Shown: positions 7,300-16,415 of the stretch, in pieces
How the letters are laid out: each line of letters opens with the position of its first letter
Numbering within the stretch: position 1 is the stretch's first letter
DNA from: Lentilactobacillus otakiensis DSM 19908 = JCM 15040
GTDB lineage: Bacteria > Bacillota > Bacilli > Lactobacillales > Lactobacillaceae
Assembly (NCBI RefSeq): GCF_001434145.1
Contig: NZ_AZED01000014.1
Location: 62,001 to 126,000, forward strand
DNA: 64,000 nt
Reading direction: 5' to 3'
Program-made: the position numbers and the translations under genes
The notes under the pieces: model-generated
What the model was told of the DNA's origin: nothing
The model's database searches: none
What the model saw: only the letters and a program-made list of their open reading frames with translations

Positions 7300-7716
7300 T
7301 TAGTCTTTTTGATCTTCATTGACAACGTCTTCAATTATTTGGTCATGGCCATTTTGATCATCACCAACTTGTTCTGGTGCTGATTCTTTTAATTTTCGCC
7401 GGCCAAAGATTGTTTGTGCGGCTTCAGATTCAATGGTTTTAAGATCCTCTTGTAACCAGCCGTTAATTAAAAATAAATCAACAAGCGCCCAAATCCCAGT
7501 GATACCGATTCCAAGCCCCAATGTCAAAACGGTGATTAAAGTCATTGCAACTGCACTACCGGTTTTTCCCATGTAATACCGGTGACCACCAACAAATCCG
7601 GCAAAAAGGGCAAGCAGATACGCAACAGCAGGTGACTTCTGTCGTTTCTCGACTTCGGAATTAACCAACATCATCTCCTCAGTGGTCAATTGACTCACAA
7701 AATAATCATTATTCAT
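7300..7716 (-). CDS. TM2-domain membrane protein
   Basis: 138 residues from ATG 7716; an ATG two codons earlier directly abuts the GGAGG, so the later one has better spacing. A cytoplasmic helix (about 10-28) precedes the TM2 domain: helix 1 LLALFAGFVGGHRYYMGK, the conserved GGHRYYxG turn, and helix 2 ending in GIWALVDLFLI. The C-terminal tail is acidic. TM2 proteins are small two-helix membrane proteins of unknown biochemical role. Here it is paired with the Ltp-type lipoprotein. Confidence 0.85.
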   Translation of the reverse strand: MNNDYFVSQLTTEEMMLVNSEVEKRQKSPAVAYLLALFAGFVGGHRYYMGKTGSAVAMTLITVLTLGLGIGITGIWALVDLFLINGWLQEDLKTIESEAAQTIFGRRKLKESAPEQVGDDQNGHDQIIEDVVNEDQKD

Positions 7717-7896
7717 AAACATCCTCCAATAATTTCAGCTTTTAATGACATCAGTATTTGGTCAGACCGTTTAACGTCACAATAATTAAATACGCAAAAA
7801 TAAGCAGAAATTCCTTAAAATATTTGAACTAAATTAGTCGACGACTGCACAGGTTGATTTTTCACCCATGAGAACTTGCACCTTTTATTTTTTCTA

Positions 7897-7914
7897 TCAC
7901 AAATGTTATTGTGA
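7897..7914. promoter_or_regulatory. Perfect dyad upstream of the MmcQ/YjbR gene
   Basis: TCACAA-N6-TTGTGA lies 36 bp before the start codon of the MmcQ/YjbR gene, within the expected promoter zone. An operator is inferred. It does not match the usual FNR-like or GlnR boxes that I know. Confidence 0.4.
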
Positions 7915-7949
7915 ATATTAAAGGAAGTTTGCAAAGGGAAAATTAGAAA

Positions 7950-8303
7950 ATGGATTGTAAAGAAGTCGTCAAGTACGTGGACCACAAGTATCAGACACAA
8001 CCAGAATATCTTTGGAAAAAATACCCGACTTACGCAGTGCTTAGGCATGCTGACAACCGCAAATGGTATGGATTGATTATGACTGTCGAAAAAGCCCAAC
8101 TCGGATTGGACGGTAATGGTACTGAAGAGATCATGGATGTGAAACTCGATCCCAAGGAAGTTGAGTTCAGGCAGTCCACCCCAGGCTTCTTACCTGCATA
8201 CCATATGAACAAAAACAGCTGGTTGTCGATTCGACTCGCTTTAGTTGATTCAAAGCAGATTCATGATCTGATCGACACCAGTTATCAATTAACTGAAAAA
8301 TAA
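7950..8303 (+). CDS. MmcQ/YjbR family protein
   Basis: 117 residues, about the family's normal length. Features of the MmcQ/YjbR fold (DUF419, CyaY-like, double wing): a start helix with QPEYLWKKYPTYAVLRHADNRKWYGLIM, then a central LKLDPKE-like segment (VKLDPKEVEF) and PGFLPAYHMNKNSWLSIRL, in which the HMNKxxW motif is typical. Members are small cytoplasmic proteins, some suggested to bind DNA. Function unknown. Monocistronic, with a terminator behind it. Confidence 0.85.
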   Translation: MDCKEVVKYVDHKYQTQPEYLWKKYPTYAVLRHADNRKWYGLIMTVEKAQLGLDGNGTEEIMDVKLDPKEVEFRQSTPGFLPAYHMNKNSWLSIRLALVDSKQIHDLIDTSYQLTEK

Positions 8304-8334
8304 AAAGCAGCCGCGAATTTTCGCAGCTGCTTTT
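8302..8334. terminator. Bidirectional terminator
   Basis: AAAAGCAGC.GCGAA pairs with TTCGC.GCTGCTTTT around a tight loop. It separates two converging genes and has T runs in both directions. Confidence 0.85.
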
Positions 8335-8341
8335 AAAGTCT

Positions 8342-8965
8342 TTATTTATTTTCGTAATAATGATCTGCTTTGGATTTTAATTGAGTGGTTTCCAGTTTGT
8401 TCAAATTTAATTTCTTTAAATTCTGTTTGGTAAACGTGCTTCTGACAATCGTCTGTTTTTTCCCGTTACCAACATTTCGATTAAAGATTATATTAAACCT
8501 CTCATACTGGTCATATTTAGAATCCTTGATGGCCTTCAAAATGGCCACGGTGGTTAATTTAAATGACTCGGTAGTATCCCGTTTATCGGTTACTTGAACC
8601 GTGAAAGCTGATTTCGATGACCGCAATTGATCTTGATGGTCGAACAGCAAAGCATGTGTGGTATCCAATTTGTGCTTAACCGCCGATTCAGTGGACTTCG
8701 TTGGCACTTTGGTTGGTTTCTTGACTGACTTTTCTGTGCGTTCAGCCTGTTCAGCGTTTCCTTTGCGGATCACTTCTTTACCTTTAGGAGAGTTAAAGAA
8801 TAAGGTGCCAAAGACTGCCATTAAGACCAGAGAAATTAGAGCATATTTGCCATAAGGGTACTTGCCGTGTTTGCCGGTAACCTTAAAATACACAAACATG
8901 GCGAAAAAAATCACCATCGCATATGACGACAGTTTGGTGATCACATCAAACAACGTGCTAATCAA
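8342..8965 (-). CDS. Membrane-anchored protein of unknown function
   Basis: 207 residues from a TTG start (RBS AAGGAG). Two N-terminal transmembrane helices (about 11-30 and 40-58) are followed by a Lys/Thr-rich spacer (about 62-95) and a C-terminal extracellular-type domain (about 100-205) with many Lys and Thr and a conserved-looking RFNIIFNRNVGNGKK stretch. No catalytic motif is recognised. It follows a small cytoplasmic gene by 27 bp and is probably in the same transcript. Confidence 0.7.
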   Translation of the reverse strand: MISTLFDVITKLSSYAMVIFFAMFVYFKVTGKHGKYPYGKYALISLVLMAVFGTLFFNSPKGKEVIRKGNAEQAERTEKSVKKPTKVPTKSTESAVKHKLDTTHALLFDHQDQLRSSKSAFTVQVTDKRDTTESFKLTTVAILKAIKDSKYDQYERFNIIFNRNVGNGKKQTIVRSTFTKQNLKKLNLNKLETTQLKSKADHYYENK

Positions 8966-8992
8966 AGTGTATGTCTCCTTTAACCCTGGCCA

Positions 8993-9322
8993 TTATTCAA
9001 ATGACAGGTCGACTAAGTATTTGTGTTGATCCACCAAATGTGAGGTGGTAATCCACAACTCGTGATAATTGGCGTCCTTAACTTGGGTCATGTCATGGAA
9101 ATAGTCCAGCAAATCACTATACATCGACATGAAATCAGACGACATCCGGTTAACCTCAAGTTTTTGCTGTGGGAAATAAATTTCTGGATTACCTAACTTG
9201 ACTGTATCATCCAAATACATTTCGACAACGTTGTCGTAGGCGTCAGGCTTGGTGAGGACCTTGTCTGGGTGTGCTTTAATATATGATAGAACATGATAAA
9301 TTGTATCTGAGTTACTTGCCAC
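8993..9322 (-). CDS. Small cytoplasmic protein of unknown function
   Basis: 109 residues from a GTG start at 9322 with RBS GGAGGAA. The sequence is hydrophilic and helical, rich in Asp, Tyr and His (for example YHVLSYIKAHPDKVLT, LLDYFHDMTQV), with no membrane segment. It looks like a compact helical protein, without a family that I can name. It is first of a probable two-gene unit with the membrane protein at 8342-8965. Confidence 0.65.
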   Translation of the reverse strand: MASNSDTIYHVLSYIKAHPDKVLTKPDAYDNVVEMYLDDTVKLGNPEIYFPQQKLEVNRMSSDFMSMYSDLLDYFHDMTQVKDANYHELWITTSHLVDQHKYLVDLSFE

Positions 9323-9448
9323 TTGAGTTTCCTCCGATCTTAAAAGTCTTACGTGTCCTATTGTAACAAATCTGGACTCACTAGGCAGAAAGTTTTGGAA
9401 CCATTGAGGTTGGATAGATTCTTTAAACCACCAATTTTTAGCGGTACA

Positions 9449-9480
9449 ATTAATTCAATTCATGTACATAATGAGAGGAA
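9449..9480 (+). promoter_or_regulatory. -10 region and RBS of the serine hydrolase gene
   Basis: TACAAT (near 9455-9460) lies 17 bp after TTTAAA, a weak -35. AGAGGAAG (9473-9480) is the RBS and fixes the ATG at 9488 rather than the longer upstream frame. Confidence 0.5.
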
Positions 9481-9487
9481 GCTGTCG

Positions 9488-10504
9488 ATGGAATATTTAA
9501 AAACAGTTGCGAAGATGCATCAATTTGTGGATGCCGGGATCGTTCCCGGAGTGAGTTATGCGATTATTGATGACGATGGCATTCAAACCGATGTTTTCGG
9601 CAAACAAGAATTGCTTCCAGAACGGCTGGCACTTCACAAAGGCGAGTTGTATGATCTGGCGTCGCTAACCAAAGTCGTCGGGACAACTAATTTGATTTTG
9701 AAACTACTTGTATTAGGCGAAATTTCCTTGGACGATTCTTTTAGCAAATATTTTCCTGAGTGGCACTCTCCCCAAGTCACTATTAGGCATTTACTGACAC
9801 ATACCTCTGATATTGTTGGGTACATCCCCAACAGGAATCAACTTCCTAAATCCGAACTCATGGCAGCTATCCTAAGTTTAAAAAGTGGGCCTGACCTTGG
9901 TAAAGTGGTTCACTATCAAGATTATAACTTCATCTTCTTGGGCTGGGTCGCTTCTCGAATCATGGGGGAGCCGGTTCAACAATTGATTAGTAAGCTGGTT
10001 CTTCGGCCGCTGGAACTCCAACATGCCACGTTCACCCCAGATCAGATCGATAATGTTGTCCCAACCGAATTGATCCCCAGCAAGGGACTAATTCGCGGAA
10101 CAGTTCATGATCCTAAAGCCAGAATTCTAGGGGCTGACTGTGGTTCTGCCGGCCTGTTTGCAACGCTTGATGACTTGATTCATTTTTCTCAGTGGCTTTT
10201 GGGGGATGTTAAGTATCCCGAATTTTTACCAAATGACTGGCTAGACCAGCTATTTGTTGATCAAACGCCAGGCCACATGAAGAATCGTTCATTTGGCTGG
10301 ATTCTTAGACATTTCGACGGCCATCCGTATATTCTGCATACTGGATATACCGGAACGCTAATTGTCGTGGATCGAGTGACGCATAAAGCGCTCATCTTCT
10401 TGTCAAATCGCGTTCATCCGGATCCGAGTAACAAATTATTTTTACCGAACCGAAGTGAGCTGATTCGGACGTTCGTAACTGAAAATAGTCGTACAGTTAA
10501 TTAA
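9488..10504 (+). CDS. Beta-lactamase family serine hydrolase
   Basis: 338 residues. The fold is that of class C beta-lactamases and DD-peptidase-like esterases. Motif 1 is S59-L-T-K62 in YDLASLTKV, motif 2 is Y143-Q-D145 (the Y-x-N/D site) and motif 3 is the HTGYTG near the C-terminus (KTG-like). No signal peptide or transmembrane helix, so it is likely cytoplasmic or non-classically exported; many LAB homologues are esterases or uncharacterised. There is no reason to infer antibiotic resistance. It is monocistronic and diverges from the preceding gene pair. Confidence 0.85.
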   Translation: MEYLKTVAKMHQFVDAGIVPGVSYAIIDDDGIQTDVFGKQELLPERLALHKGELYDLASLTKVVGTTNLILKLLVLGEISLDDSFSKYFPEWHSPQVTIRHLLTHTSDIVGYIPNRNQLPKSELMAAILSLKSGPDLGKVVHYQDYNFIFLGWVASRIMGEPVQQLISKLVLRPLELQHATFTPDQIDNVVPTELIPSKGLIRGTVHDPKARILGADCGSAGLFATLDDLIHFSQWLLGDVKYPEFLPNDWLDQLFVDQTPGHMKNRSFGWILRHFDGHPYILHTGYTGTLIVVDRVTHKALIFLSNRVHPDPSNKLFLPNRSELIRTFVTENSRTVN

Positions 10505-10517
10505 TTGTCAATACCAA

Positions 10518-10551
10518 AAAGGGAGCCGCAACTGATGTTGTGACTCCCTTT
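10518..10551. terminator. Bidirectional terminator
   Basis: AAAGGGAG..GCAAC pairs with GTTG..CTCCCTTT around TGAT. It lies between two converging transcription units. Confidence 0.85.
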
Positions 10552-10558
10552 AATATTC

Positions 10559-11263
10559 TTAAAATGTAGCACCAACTTTAAGTTCTTCTTGCGGTTCCAA
10601 ATCTGCATCGGGATATTTTCGTTTTAAAGCATTGACCAAAACGTGTTTAGCGATGTCATTGTTTCTTGCTAGAATTGGGCCGTGAAAATATGTGCAGTAA
10701 ACGTTCTTGTAAATGGCACCTTCGGTTTTATCCTGCCCATTGTTGCCGTGGCCTTCTAAAACTTTACCGAGTGGCCGTTCGCCTTTACCCAAGAACGTAA
10801 TTCCCTGGTGATTTTCGAAACCGTGGTATTTTTCACCGGTTTCTTCATTTTCAATGACCACGTTGCCGATAAACCGATGATCCTTTTGCTTATCGGTGTA
10901 ATGATCCAACGCACCAATGCCCATGAGTTTTTCGCCATTGGCACCGATGTAGTAATGACCCAAAAGTTGATAGCCACCACAAATTGCAACGACCGAGCCA
11001 TTATCTTCGATGAAATCAGTTAATGCTTGTTTTTTAGATTGGATATCTTTTGAAATAATGGACTGTTCAAAATCCTGACCACCGCCAAATACGACAATGT
11101 CATATTTATCCGGGTCAAATTTCTGGTCCAAACTAATAACCTCAGAGGTTAATTCGACGCCCATTTTGTTAGCCAAATACTTGAGCACTAAAATATTTCC
11201 AAGGTCACCATAAGTGTTCATCAAATCACCATACAGGTGACAAACCTTTAACGAATATGCCAT
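10559..11263 (-). CDS. gatD: Lipid II isoglutaminyl synthase, glutaminase subunit GatD
   Basis: 234 residues of the CobB/CobQ-like class I glutamine amidotransferase family. The nucleophile Cys lies in AICGGYQLLG and the catalytic His in TYFHGPILARN. It releases ammonia from glutamine for MurT, which amidates the D-Glu of lipid II to D-isoglutamine. This permits efficient peptidoglycan cross-linking. Its start overlaps the murT stop by one base (TAATG), showing tight coupling and a two-subunit enzyme. Confidence 0.95.
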   Translation of the reverse strand: MAYSLKVCHLYGDLMNTYGDLGNILVLKYLANKMGVELTSEVISLDQKFDPDKYDIVVFGGGQDFEQSIISKDIQSKKQALTDFIEDNGSVVAICGGYQLLGHYYIGANGEKLMGIGALDHYTDKQKDHRFIGNVVIENEETGEKYHGFENHQGITFLGKGERPLGKVLEGHGNNGQDKTEGAIYKNVYCTYFHGPILARNNDIAKHVLVNALKRKYPDADLEPQEELKVGATF

Positions 11264-12609
11264 TAGCCCATGCCTCCTTTGATGAAGCCCTTTGCTGCAA
11301 ATACTTTTCTTAAGTGTAGCATAGCTGTGTAAGTTGCGAGGATATAAACCTTTTTGGTTGGTGCTTGTGGGATCATCTCAACAACCTTGTCCAAATCTGG
11401 TTCGACTAAATGCTTACTTGGGTCCACACCGGCTACCTGTAAACGGTAGGTGATGTCTTTGTAACGCTCGCCTCCGGTAATAAATTGTTTGATGTTCATC
11501 TTCGGCAGTCGTTCAAAGTCGCCATCCCAGATCCAACTGGTGTCGATCCCATCAGCATAGTTGGCATTCAGCAAGCCGATAAATGTGAATGGATCTTTGT
11601 CGGTTGAAATCATGTCGATGACTTGGTTTAAACCGACCGGATTCTTCACTAAAATTAAGGTGACTTGTTTTCCGTCAACGTTAATTTCTTCTTGCCGGCC
11701 AAAAATCCGCTTACCTTTTTCAAATGCTTTCTTTGTCTGAGCAGGGGAGACACCCATGAAACGACCAACCGAATAGGCTGCTAACGCGTTGTATATGTTA
11801 TAAACGCCGCCAATGCCAATCTTGATCGGCTCACCATCAATTTCAAATGTGGATGACTTGGGGGTCAGTTCGCTGATCTTGTTCAAGGCGAAGTTTAGCT
11901 CTGGGCGTTCAAAGCCACAGTTGGGGCAGAAGTATTTGCCCAGATTTGAATAACTAATGAAGTGATAGTGCAATACATGTTGGCATTGGGGACATAAGAC
12001 GCCGTCGGTATTAGGAGTGGCCTTGATGTCGCCATCTTTTTGGTTATCGAATCCGTAATAGACGATTGGATTTGGCAACTGCTTTGAATGGAAAATTGGC
12101 GCATCACCATTGGCGATAATCGTGGCGTTGGGTGCCAGTGCCACACCATTTAAAATTTTATTGTAGGTTGTGTAAATTTCACCGTAGCGATCCATCTGAT
12201 CACGGAAGATGTTGGTGAAGACAAATGCTTTGGGCTTGATATATTTGGTGACCATGATCACGTTGGCTTCATCAACTTCCAAAACAGCCAATGGCCGTTT
12301 ACCTTTTGACTTTGGCGCGTGGAGGAAGGTCGTGATGATTCCCTGCTCCATGTTCGAGCCGGTGGGGTTGGTCAAAATGTTATCGTATTTTTCTTTGAGG
12401 ACTTGAACGGTCAACGCCGTGGTCAACGTCTTACCATTAGTTCCGGTAATCACGATGACATCATAGTCACGCCCAAGAGTGGCTAAAATTTCTGGATCGA
12501 GTCGCTTGGTAATTTTACCGGGAAGCGAACTGCCGCCCTTGAAAAATGTATGCAGAAACCAATAAGAAGACTTACCGGCTGCAGTAGCAATTGAACTTTT
12601 TAATGACAT
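11263..12609 (-). CDS. murT: Lipid II isoglutaminyl synthase, ATPase subunit MurT
   Basis: 448 residues of the Mur ligase family. The N-terminal ATP-binding part has VIVITGTNGKTLTT. A MurT-specific zinc ribbon is seen as CPQCQHVLHYH...YFCPNCG (about 203-228). The C-terminal DUF1727 domain holds NPVGLNQV and the conserved NANYADGIDTSWIWD. It activates the lipid II glutamate carboxylate with ATP and works with GatD, encoded next. ATG with RBS GGGAG. Divergent from tdk across about 220 bp. Confidence 0.95.
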   Translation of the reverse strand: MSLKSSIATAAGKSSYWFLHTFFKGGSSLPGKITKRLDPEILATLGRDYDVIVITGTNGKTLTTALTVQVLKEKYDNILTNPTGSNMEQGIITTFLHAPKSKGKRPLAVLEVDEANVIMVTKYIKPKAFVFTNIFRDQMDRYGEIYTTYNKILNGVALAPNATIIANGDAPIFHSKQLPNPIVYYGFDNQKDGDIKATPNTDGVLCPQCQHVLHYHFISYSNLGKYFCPNCGFERPELNFALNKISELTPKSSTFEIDGEPIKIGIGGVYNIYNALAAYSVGRFMGVSPAQTKKAFEKGKRIFGRQEEINVDGKQVTLILVKNPVGLNQVIDMISTDKDPFTFIGLLNANYADGIDTSWIWDGDFERLPKMNIKQFITGGERYKDITYRLQVAGVDPSKHLVEPDLDKVVEMIPQAPTKKVYILATYTAMLHLRKVFAAKGFIKGGMG

Positions 12610-12789
12610 AAGCTTTACTCCCTTAAATGAAGTACATAATGGTACTAATCAATCATTAAGTTTAGCATACGCCAAACCGTTTGAACATACATACGCTCAC
12701 AGCTTAAGGCTTCGATAAAAAATTGGATTCCGAAAAATGTGTGATCGTGACAATTTTCTCATTATTATCGATTTTCAAAACTTTTTCTG

Positions 12790-12832
12790 TATAATAGAAG
12801 AGAAGCTCTTAAGGAAAAAGGTGGATATTTTG
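12790..12832 (+). promoter_or_regulatory. tdk -10 box, RBS and TTG start
   Basis: A perfect TATAAT is at 12790-12795, with no convincing -35. AAGGTGG (about 12818-12824) lies 5-6 nt before TTG 12830, which supports that start over an upstream ATG at 12737 located before the promoter. Confidence 0.6.
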
Positions 12833-13402
12833 GCTCAACTATTTTATCGGTACGGCGCAATGAATAGCGGCAAAACAATCGAAATTATTAAGGTTGCTCA
12901 CAATTATGAGGAGCAAAACAAAAGTGTTATTATTATGACCAGTGCGTTGGACACCCGCGAGAAGCAGGGGATGATCGAATCGCGAATTGGCCTGGAACGC
13001 AAAGCCGAACCAATTCACGAAGACACCAATGTTTATGACCTGGTGCAAGAACTCAATCCACATGCCAGCTGCATCTTAATTGATGAGGCCCAGTTTTTGA
13101 AGAAAAAACATGTCATGGAGTTGGCAAAGATTGTCGATGAGCTCAACGTGCCGGTCATGGCATTTGGCTTGAAGAATGATTTTCAGAACAATCTATTCGA
13201 AGGCTCCAAATACCTATTGCTGTATGCTGATAAGATAGAAGAAATGAAGACAATTTGCTGGTTCTGTGGCAAGAAAGCCATCATGAACCTGCGTTTCCAT
13301 GACGGTGAGCCGGTATACGAAGGCGAACAAATTCAAATGGGCGGCAATGAATCCTATTACCCCGTCTGCAGAAAGCACTATTACAATCCACCTATTAAGT
13401 AA
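12830..13402 (+). CDS. tdk: Thymidine kinase
   Basis: 190 residues from TTG 12830. The P-loop is YGAMNSGKT near the N-terminus, the Walker B-like region is [11 protein letters not shown], and structural zinc ligands are CWFCGKK and CRKHY. It phosphorylates thymidine to dTMP with ATP in nucleotide salvage. Size and zinc site mark it as the type II (TK1-like) enzyme. The longer frame from 12737 would start upstream of the promoter and is rejected. prfA follows 18 bp downstream. Confidence 0.95.
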   Translation: MAQLFYRYGAMNSGKTIEIIKVAHNYEEQNKSVIIMTSALDTREKQGMIESRIGLERKAEPIHEDTNVYDLVQELNPHASCILIDEAQFLKKKHVMELAKIVDELNVPVMAFGLKNDFQNNLFEGSKYLLLYADKIEEMKTICWFCGKKAIMNLRFHDGEPVYEGEQIQMGGNESYYPVCRKHYYNPPIK

Positions 13403-13420
13403 CAAAGTGAGGAATATTAA

Positions 13421-14503
13421 ATGGACGAAATTTTCGATAAATTACAATCGGTCGTTGATCGATATGATGAATTAAATGAGTTAATCAGTGATCCTGAAGT
13501 GATAGCTGATACCCAGAAGTTCATGAAACTCTCTAAGGAAGAAGCCGATCTTCGAGATACCGTGGCTGCCTTTAAGAAATACCAAAAAGTCAGTAAACAG
13601 CTCGACGATGATAAGGAAATGCTTCGCGAAAAGATCGATGCAGATCTTGAAACCATGGTTAAAGATGAAATTTCCAGCTTAACTGACGAAAAGCAAAAAC
13701 TGGAAGACCAGATGAAGGTAATGTTGCTGCCAAAGGATCCCAATGACGAAAAAAACATTATTATGGAAATTCATGGTGCCGCTGGTGGAGACGAAGGAAG
13801 CTTATTTGCTGCCGATTTATTCAGCATGTACTCCAAATACGCCGAGCGTCAGGGATGGAAAGTTGAAATCATTGATAAGAACGAAACCGAAGTTGGTGGT
13901 TTCAAAGAAATCGTCTTGATGATTACTGGCGATAAGGTCTTTTCAAAGCTGAAGTACGAAAATGGTGCCCATCGTGTTCAACGGGTGCCAGTTACCGAAT
14001 CAGCCGGGCGGGTTCACACTTCTACTGCGACAGTCGGTGTGATGCCTGAAGAAGAGGACGTTGATATTGATATTGATCCAAAAGACATCCGGGTTGACGT
14101 TTACCGTTCATCCGGAGCCGGTGGTCAGCATATTAACAAGACCTCTTCAGCTGTTCGAATGACTCATTTACCAACTGGAATCGTGGTTGCCATGCAGGAT
14201 GAACGTTCCCAGCAACAAAACCGTCAAAAGGCCATGAAGATTTTGAAGGCCCGGGTTTACGATTATTATGCACAACAAGAACAGGACCAGTATAATGCTG
14301 AACGAAAATCAGCAATTGGAACTGGTGATCGGTCCGAACGAATCAGAACGTATAATTATCCTCAAAACCGGGTAACCGATCATCGAATTGGGTTAACCTT
14401 GAATAAATTGGATCGAATTATGAACGGTGAATTAGACGAAATTATTGATGCATTGATTGTGTCTGATCAAGCTAAGAAACTCGAGAATTTGACTAATGCT
14501 TAA
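13421..14503 (+). CDS. prfA: Peptide chain release factor 1
   Basis: 360 residues, the normal RF1 length. The GGQ motif (234-236, in [12 protein letters not shown]) catalyses peptidyl-tRNA hydrolysis. The codon-recognition region lies near residues 180-190, in the [13 protein letters not shown] stretch, rather than RF2's SPF. It reads UAA and UAG. The end overlaps prmC by 8 bp, and PrmC methylates this GGQ glutamine. Confidence 0.97.
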   Translation: MDEIFDKLQSVVDRYDELNELISDPEVIADTQKFMKLSKEEADLRDTVAAFKKYQKVSKQLDDDKEMLREKIDADLETMVKDEISSLTDEKQKLEDQMKVMLLPKDPNDEKNIIMEIHGAAGGDEGSLFAADLFSMYSKYAERQGWKVEIIDKNETEVGGFKEIVLMITGDKVFSKLKYENGAHRVQRVPVTESAGRVHTSTATVGVMPEEEDVDIDIDPKDIRVDVYRSSGAGGQHINKTSSAVRMTHLPTGIVVAMQDERSQQQNRQKAMKILKARVYDYYAQQEQDQYNAERKSAIGTGDRSERIRTYNYPQNRVTDHRIGLTLNKLDRIMNGELDEIIDALIVSDQAKKLENLTNA

Positions 14504-15344
14504 CGAAAAAAACGTCACCTACTTTGAAGCCCGGAAGTGGGCTTCTTTTCGTATTAAGGATTCAGCGGACTTAGATATGTACGCAGTGGACTTTTTACTG
14601 GAGAAGTTGTTTGGTTTATCGCCAACTGAGCTTTTGATCAATTACCAAACTAAAATGTCTGATGCGCAGTGGCAACAATTTCAAGCAGCCATCCAACAGT
14701 TACTGAAGGGTGTTCCACCCCAATATATTGCTGGCAAGGCTGATTTTTACGGTTTGACAATCGAGGTAACCCCGGCAGTTTTGATCCCACGGGTCGAAAC
14801 TGAGGAACTGGTGGATTGGATTCTTGCAGAGAACTCACCGACTCATTTGACTGTCTTGGATATTGGCACCGGTAGTGGGGCAATCGCAATTGCATTGAAG
14901 AAGCAGCGACCAGATTGGGCAATTACCGCCAGTGACATTTCAGGGGCAGCAATTGACATTGCCCGTCAAAATGCAGAAGCTAATCACACACAGATCAGCT
15001 TTGTTCTCAGCGACATTTTTGACAATATCGACGATACTTATGACATCATCGTGTCCAATCCGCCATATATCGCCAAAGATGAGAAGGCAGATATGGACCA
15101 AAGTGTCATCAATAACGAGCCTGATCTCGCTTTGTATGCTGAAGATCAGGGACTTGCTATCTACAAACGAATTGCTGTGGGGGCATCTGAACACCTAAAT
15201 TCATCAGGGAAATTATTTTTGGAAATCGGGTTTCATCAGGAAAAGCCTGTGACTCAGATTTTCCAACAAGCACTTCCGGAGGCTCAAGTAGTTCCAAAAC
15301 ACGATGTCTCTGGGCATCAACGAATGATTCAAGTAAAGAAATGA
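14496..15344 (+). CDS. prmC: Release factor glutamine methyltransferase
   Basis: 282 residues. An N-terminal helical domain binds the release factor (1-85). The SAM-binding domain has [15 protein letters not shown], and the catalytic NPPY is in [14 protein letters not shown]. It methylates the Gln of the GGQ motif in RF1/RF2. It overlaps prfA, a conserved pairing. Confidence 0.96.
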   Translation: MLNEKNVTYFEARKWASFRIKDSADLDMYAVDFLLEKLFGLSPTELLINYQTKMSDAQWQQFQAAIQQLLKGVPPQYIAGKADFYGLTIEVTPAVLIPRVETEELVDWILAENSPTHLTVLDIGTGSGAIAIALKKQRPDWAITASDISGAAIDIARQNAEANHTQISFVLSDIFDNIDDTYDIIVSNPPYIAKDEKADMDQSVINNEPDLALYAEDQGLAIYKRIAVGASEHLNSSGKLFLEIGFHQEKPVTQIFQQALPEAQVVPKHDVSGHQRMIQVKK

Positions 15345-15356
15345 AGGTTATATAAT

Positions 15357-16379
15357 ATGGAAACTTTAATCTTAAAAGGGAATCAACTAGATAAGGCTGC
15401 TCAATTTATTCGCCAAGGTGAACTGGTTGCCTTTCCAACGGAAACTGTCTACGGGCTTGGAGCTGACGCGACGAACGAGGCTGCCGTCAAAAAAGTGTAC
15501 GCAGCTAAGGGACGTCCAAGTGACAATCCTTTGATCGTGACTGTCTCTGACATTGCCATGGTTGAGAAGTACACGCAACCATTTTCAGATGAGGCTAAAG
15601 CATTAATGAAAAAGTTCTGGCCGGGTTCTTTGACCATGATTTTTAAATTAAAACCCAATGCTCTGTCGAAAACGGTCACCGGTGGTTTGGACACGGCTGC
15701 ATTTAGATTTCCCAACAATCAGATGACACTTGATCTCATTTCGAAGGCAGGCGTACCAATTGTTGGCCCATCCGCGAATACGTCTGGCAAACCCAGCCCG
15801 ACCACAGCCAAGCATGTTTATCATGACTTGAACGGAAAAATTGCGGCAATCGTCGATGATGGACCAACCACAGTTGGCGTGGAGTCAACCATTCTTGACA
15901 TGTCCGTGGCAACACCGTCTATTTTGCGTCCAGGGGCCGTTACCAAAGAAGATATTGAAGCAGTGATTCATCGTCCGGTAATCGATGAACTTCATCACGT
16001 TGGCGCTAAACAGACTCCTAAGGCACCAGGAATGAAGTATAAGCATTATGCGCCCAACGCCCAAGTTTACATTGTGGATCCTGATGATGATTGGCACGAT
16101 GTGGTCGCTTGGATTAAGCAGCATCCACAACCAATTGGCATCATGGCATTTGACGATGTAATCAAATCCATCAACTGGCCTGATGACGTTGATGTTATTT
16201 CGCTTGGAAAGGATGCGCAAACTGCTGCTCATGATTTATTTGCCGAGTTACGGGATTTTGATAACCACCCTGCATATAAAATTATTTTTACTCAAGGAAT
16301 TGATCCAAAGGGAATTGGTGAGGCTTACATGAATCGGCTGAATAAATCAGCTGGGCAAATGCATTTCAAGCAGTTATGA
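15357..16379 (+). CDS. L-threonylcarbamoyladenylate synthase (Sua5 type)
   Basis: 340 residues. The YrdC/Sua5 domain (about 10-200) has FPTETVYGLGADA, the KGRPSDNPL motif and the STILD signature. A linker and a C-terminal Sua5 domain (about 225-340) make it the long form. It makes threonylcarbamoyl-AMP from threonine, bicarbonate and ATP, used to form t6A37 in ANN-decoding tRNAs. It sits between prmC and glyA in the usual Firmicutes order; ywlC and tsaC are used for homologues. Confidence 0.94.
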   Translation: METLILKGNQLDKAAQFIRQGELVAFPTETVYGLGADATNEAAVKKVYAAKGRPSDNPLIVTVSDIAMVEKYTQPFSDEAKALMKKFWPGSLTMIFKLKPNALSKTVTGGLDTAAFRFPNNQMTLDLISKAGVPIVGPSANTSGKPSPTTAKHVYHDLNGKIAAIVDDGPTTVGVESTILDMSVATPSILRPGAVTKEDIEAVIHRPVIDELHHVGAKQTPKAPGMKYKHYAPNAQVYIVDPDDDWHDVVAWIKQHPQPIGIMAFDDVIKSINWPDDVDVISLGKDAQTAAHDLFAELRDFDNHPAYKIIFTQGIDPKGIGEAYMNRLNKSAGQMHFKQL

Positions 16380-16415
16380 TTTATTTGTACCAAATAAATT
16401 AGTGAGGTGTTGCAG

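Noticed and set aside
6820-7722. A prophage remnant suggested by the Ltp lipoprotein
   Set aside because: No integrase, phage regulators or att-like repeats nearby; the flanks are ordinary host genes and tRNAs.
9488-10504. An antibiotic beta-lactamase
   Set aside because: Only the broad SxxK/YxD/HTG plan is present with no signal peptide; LAB members are usually esterase-like.
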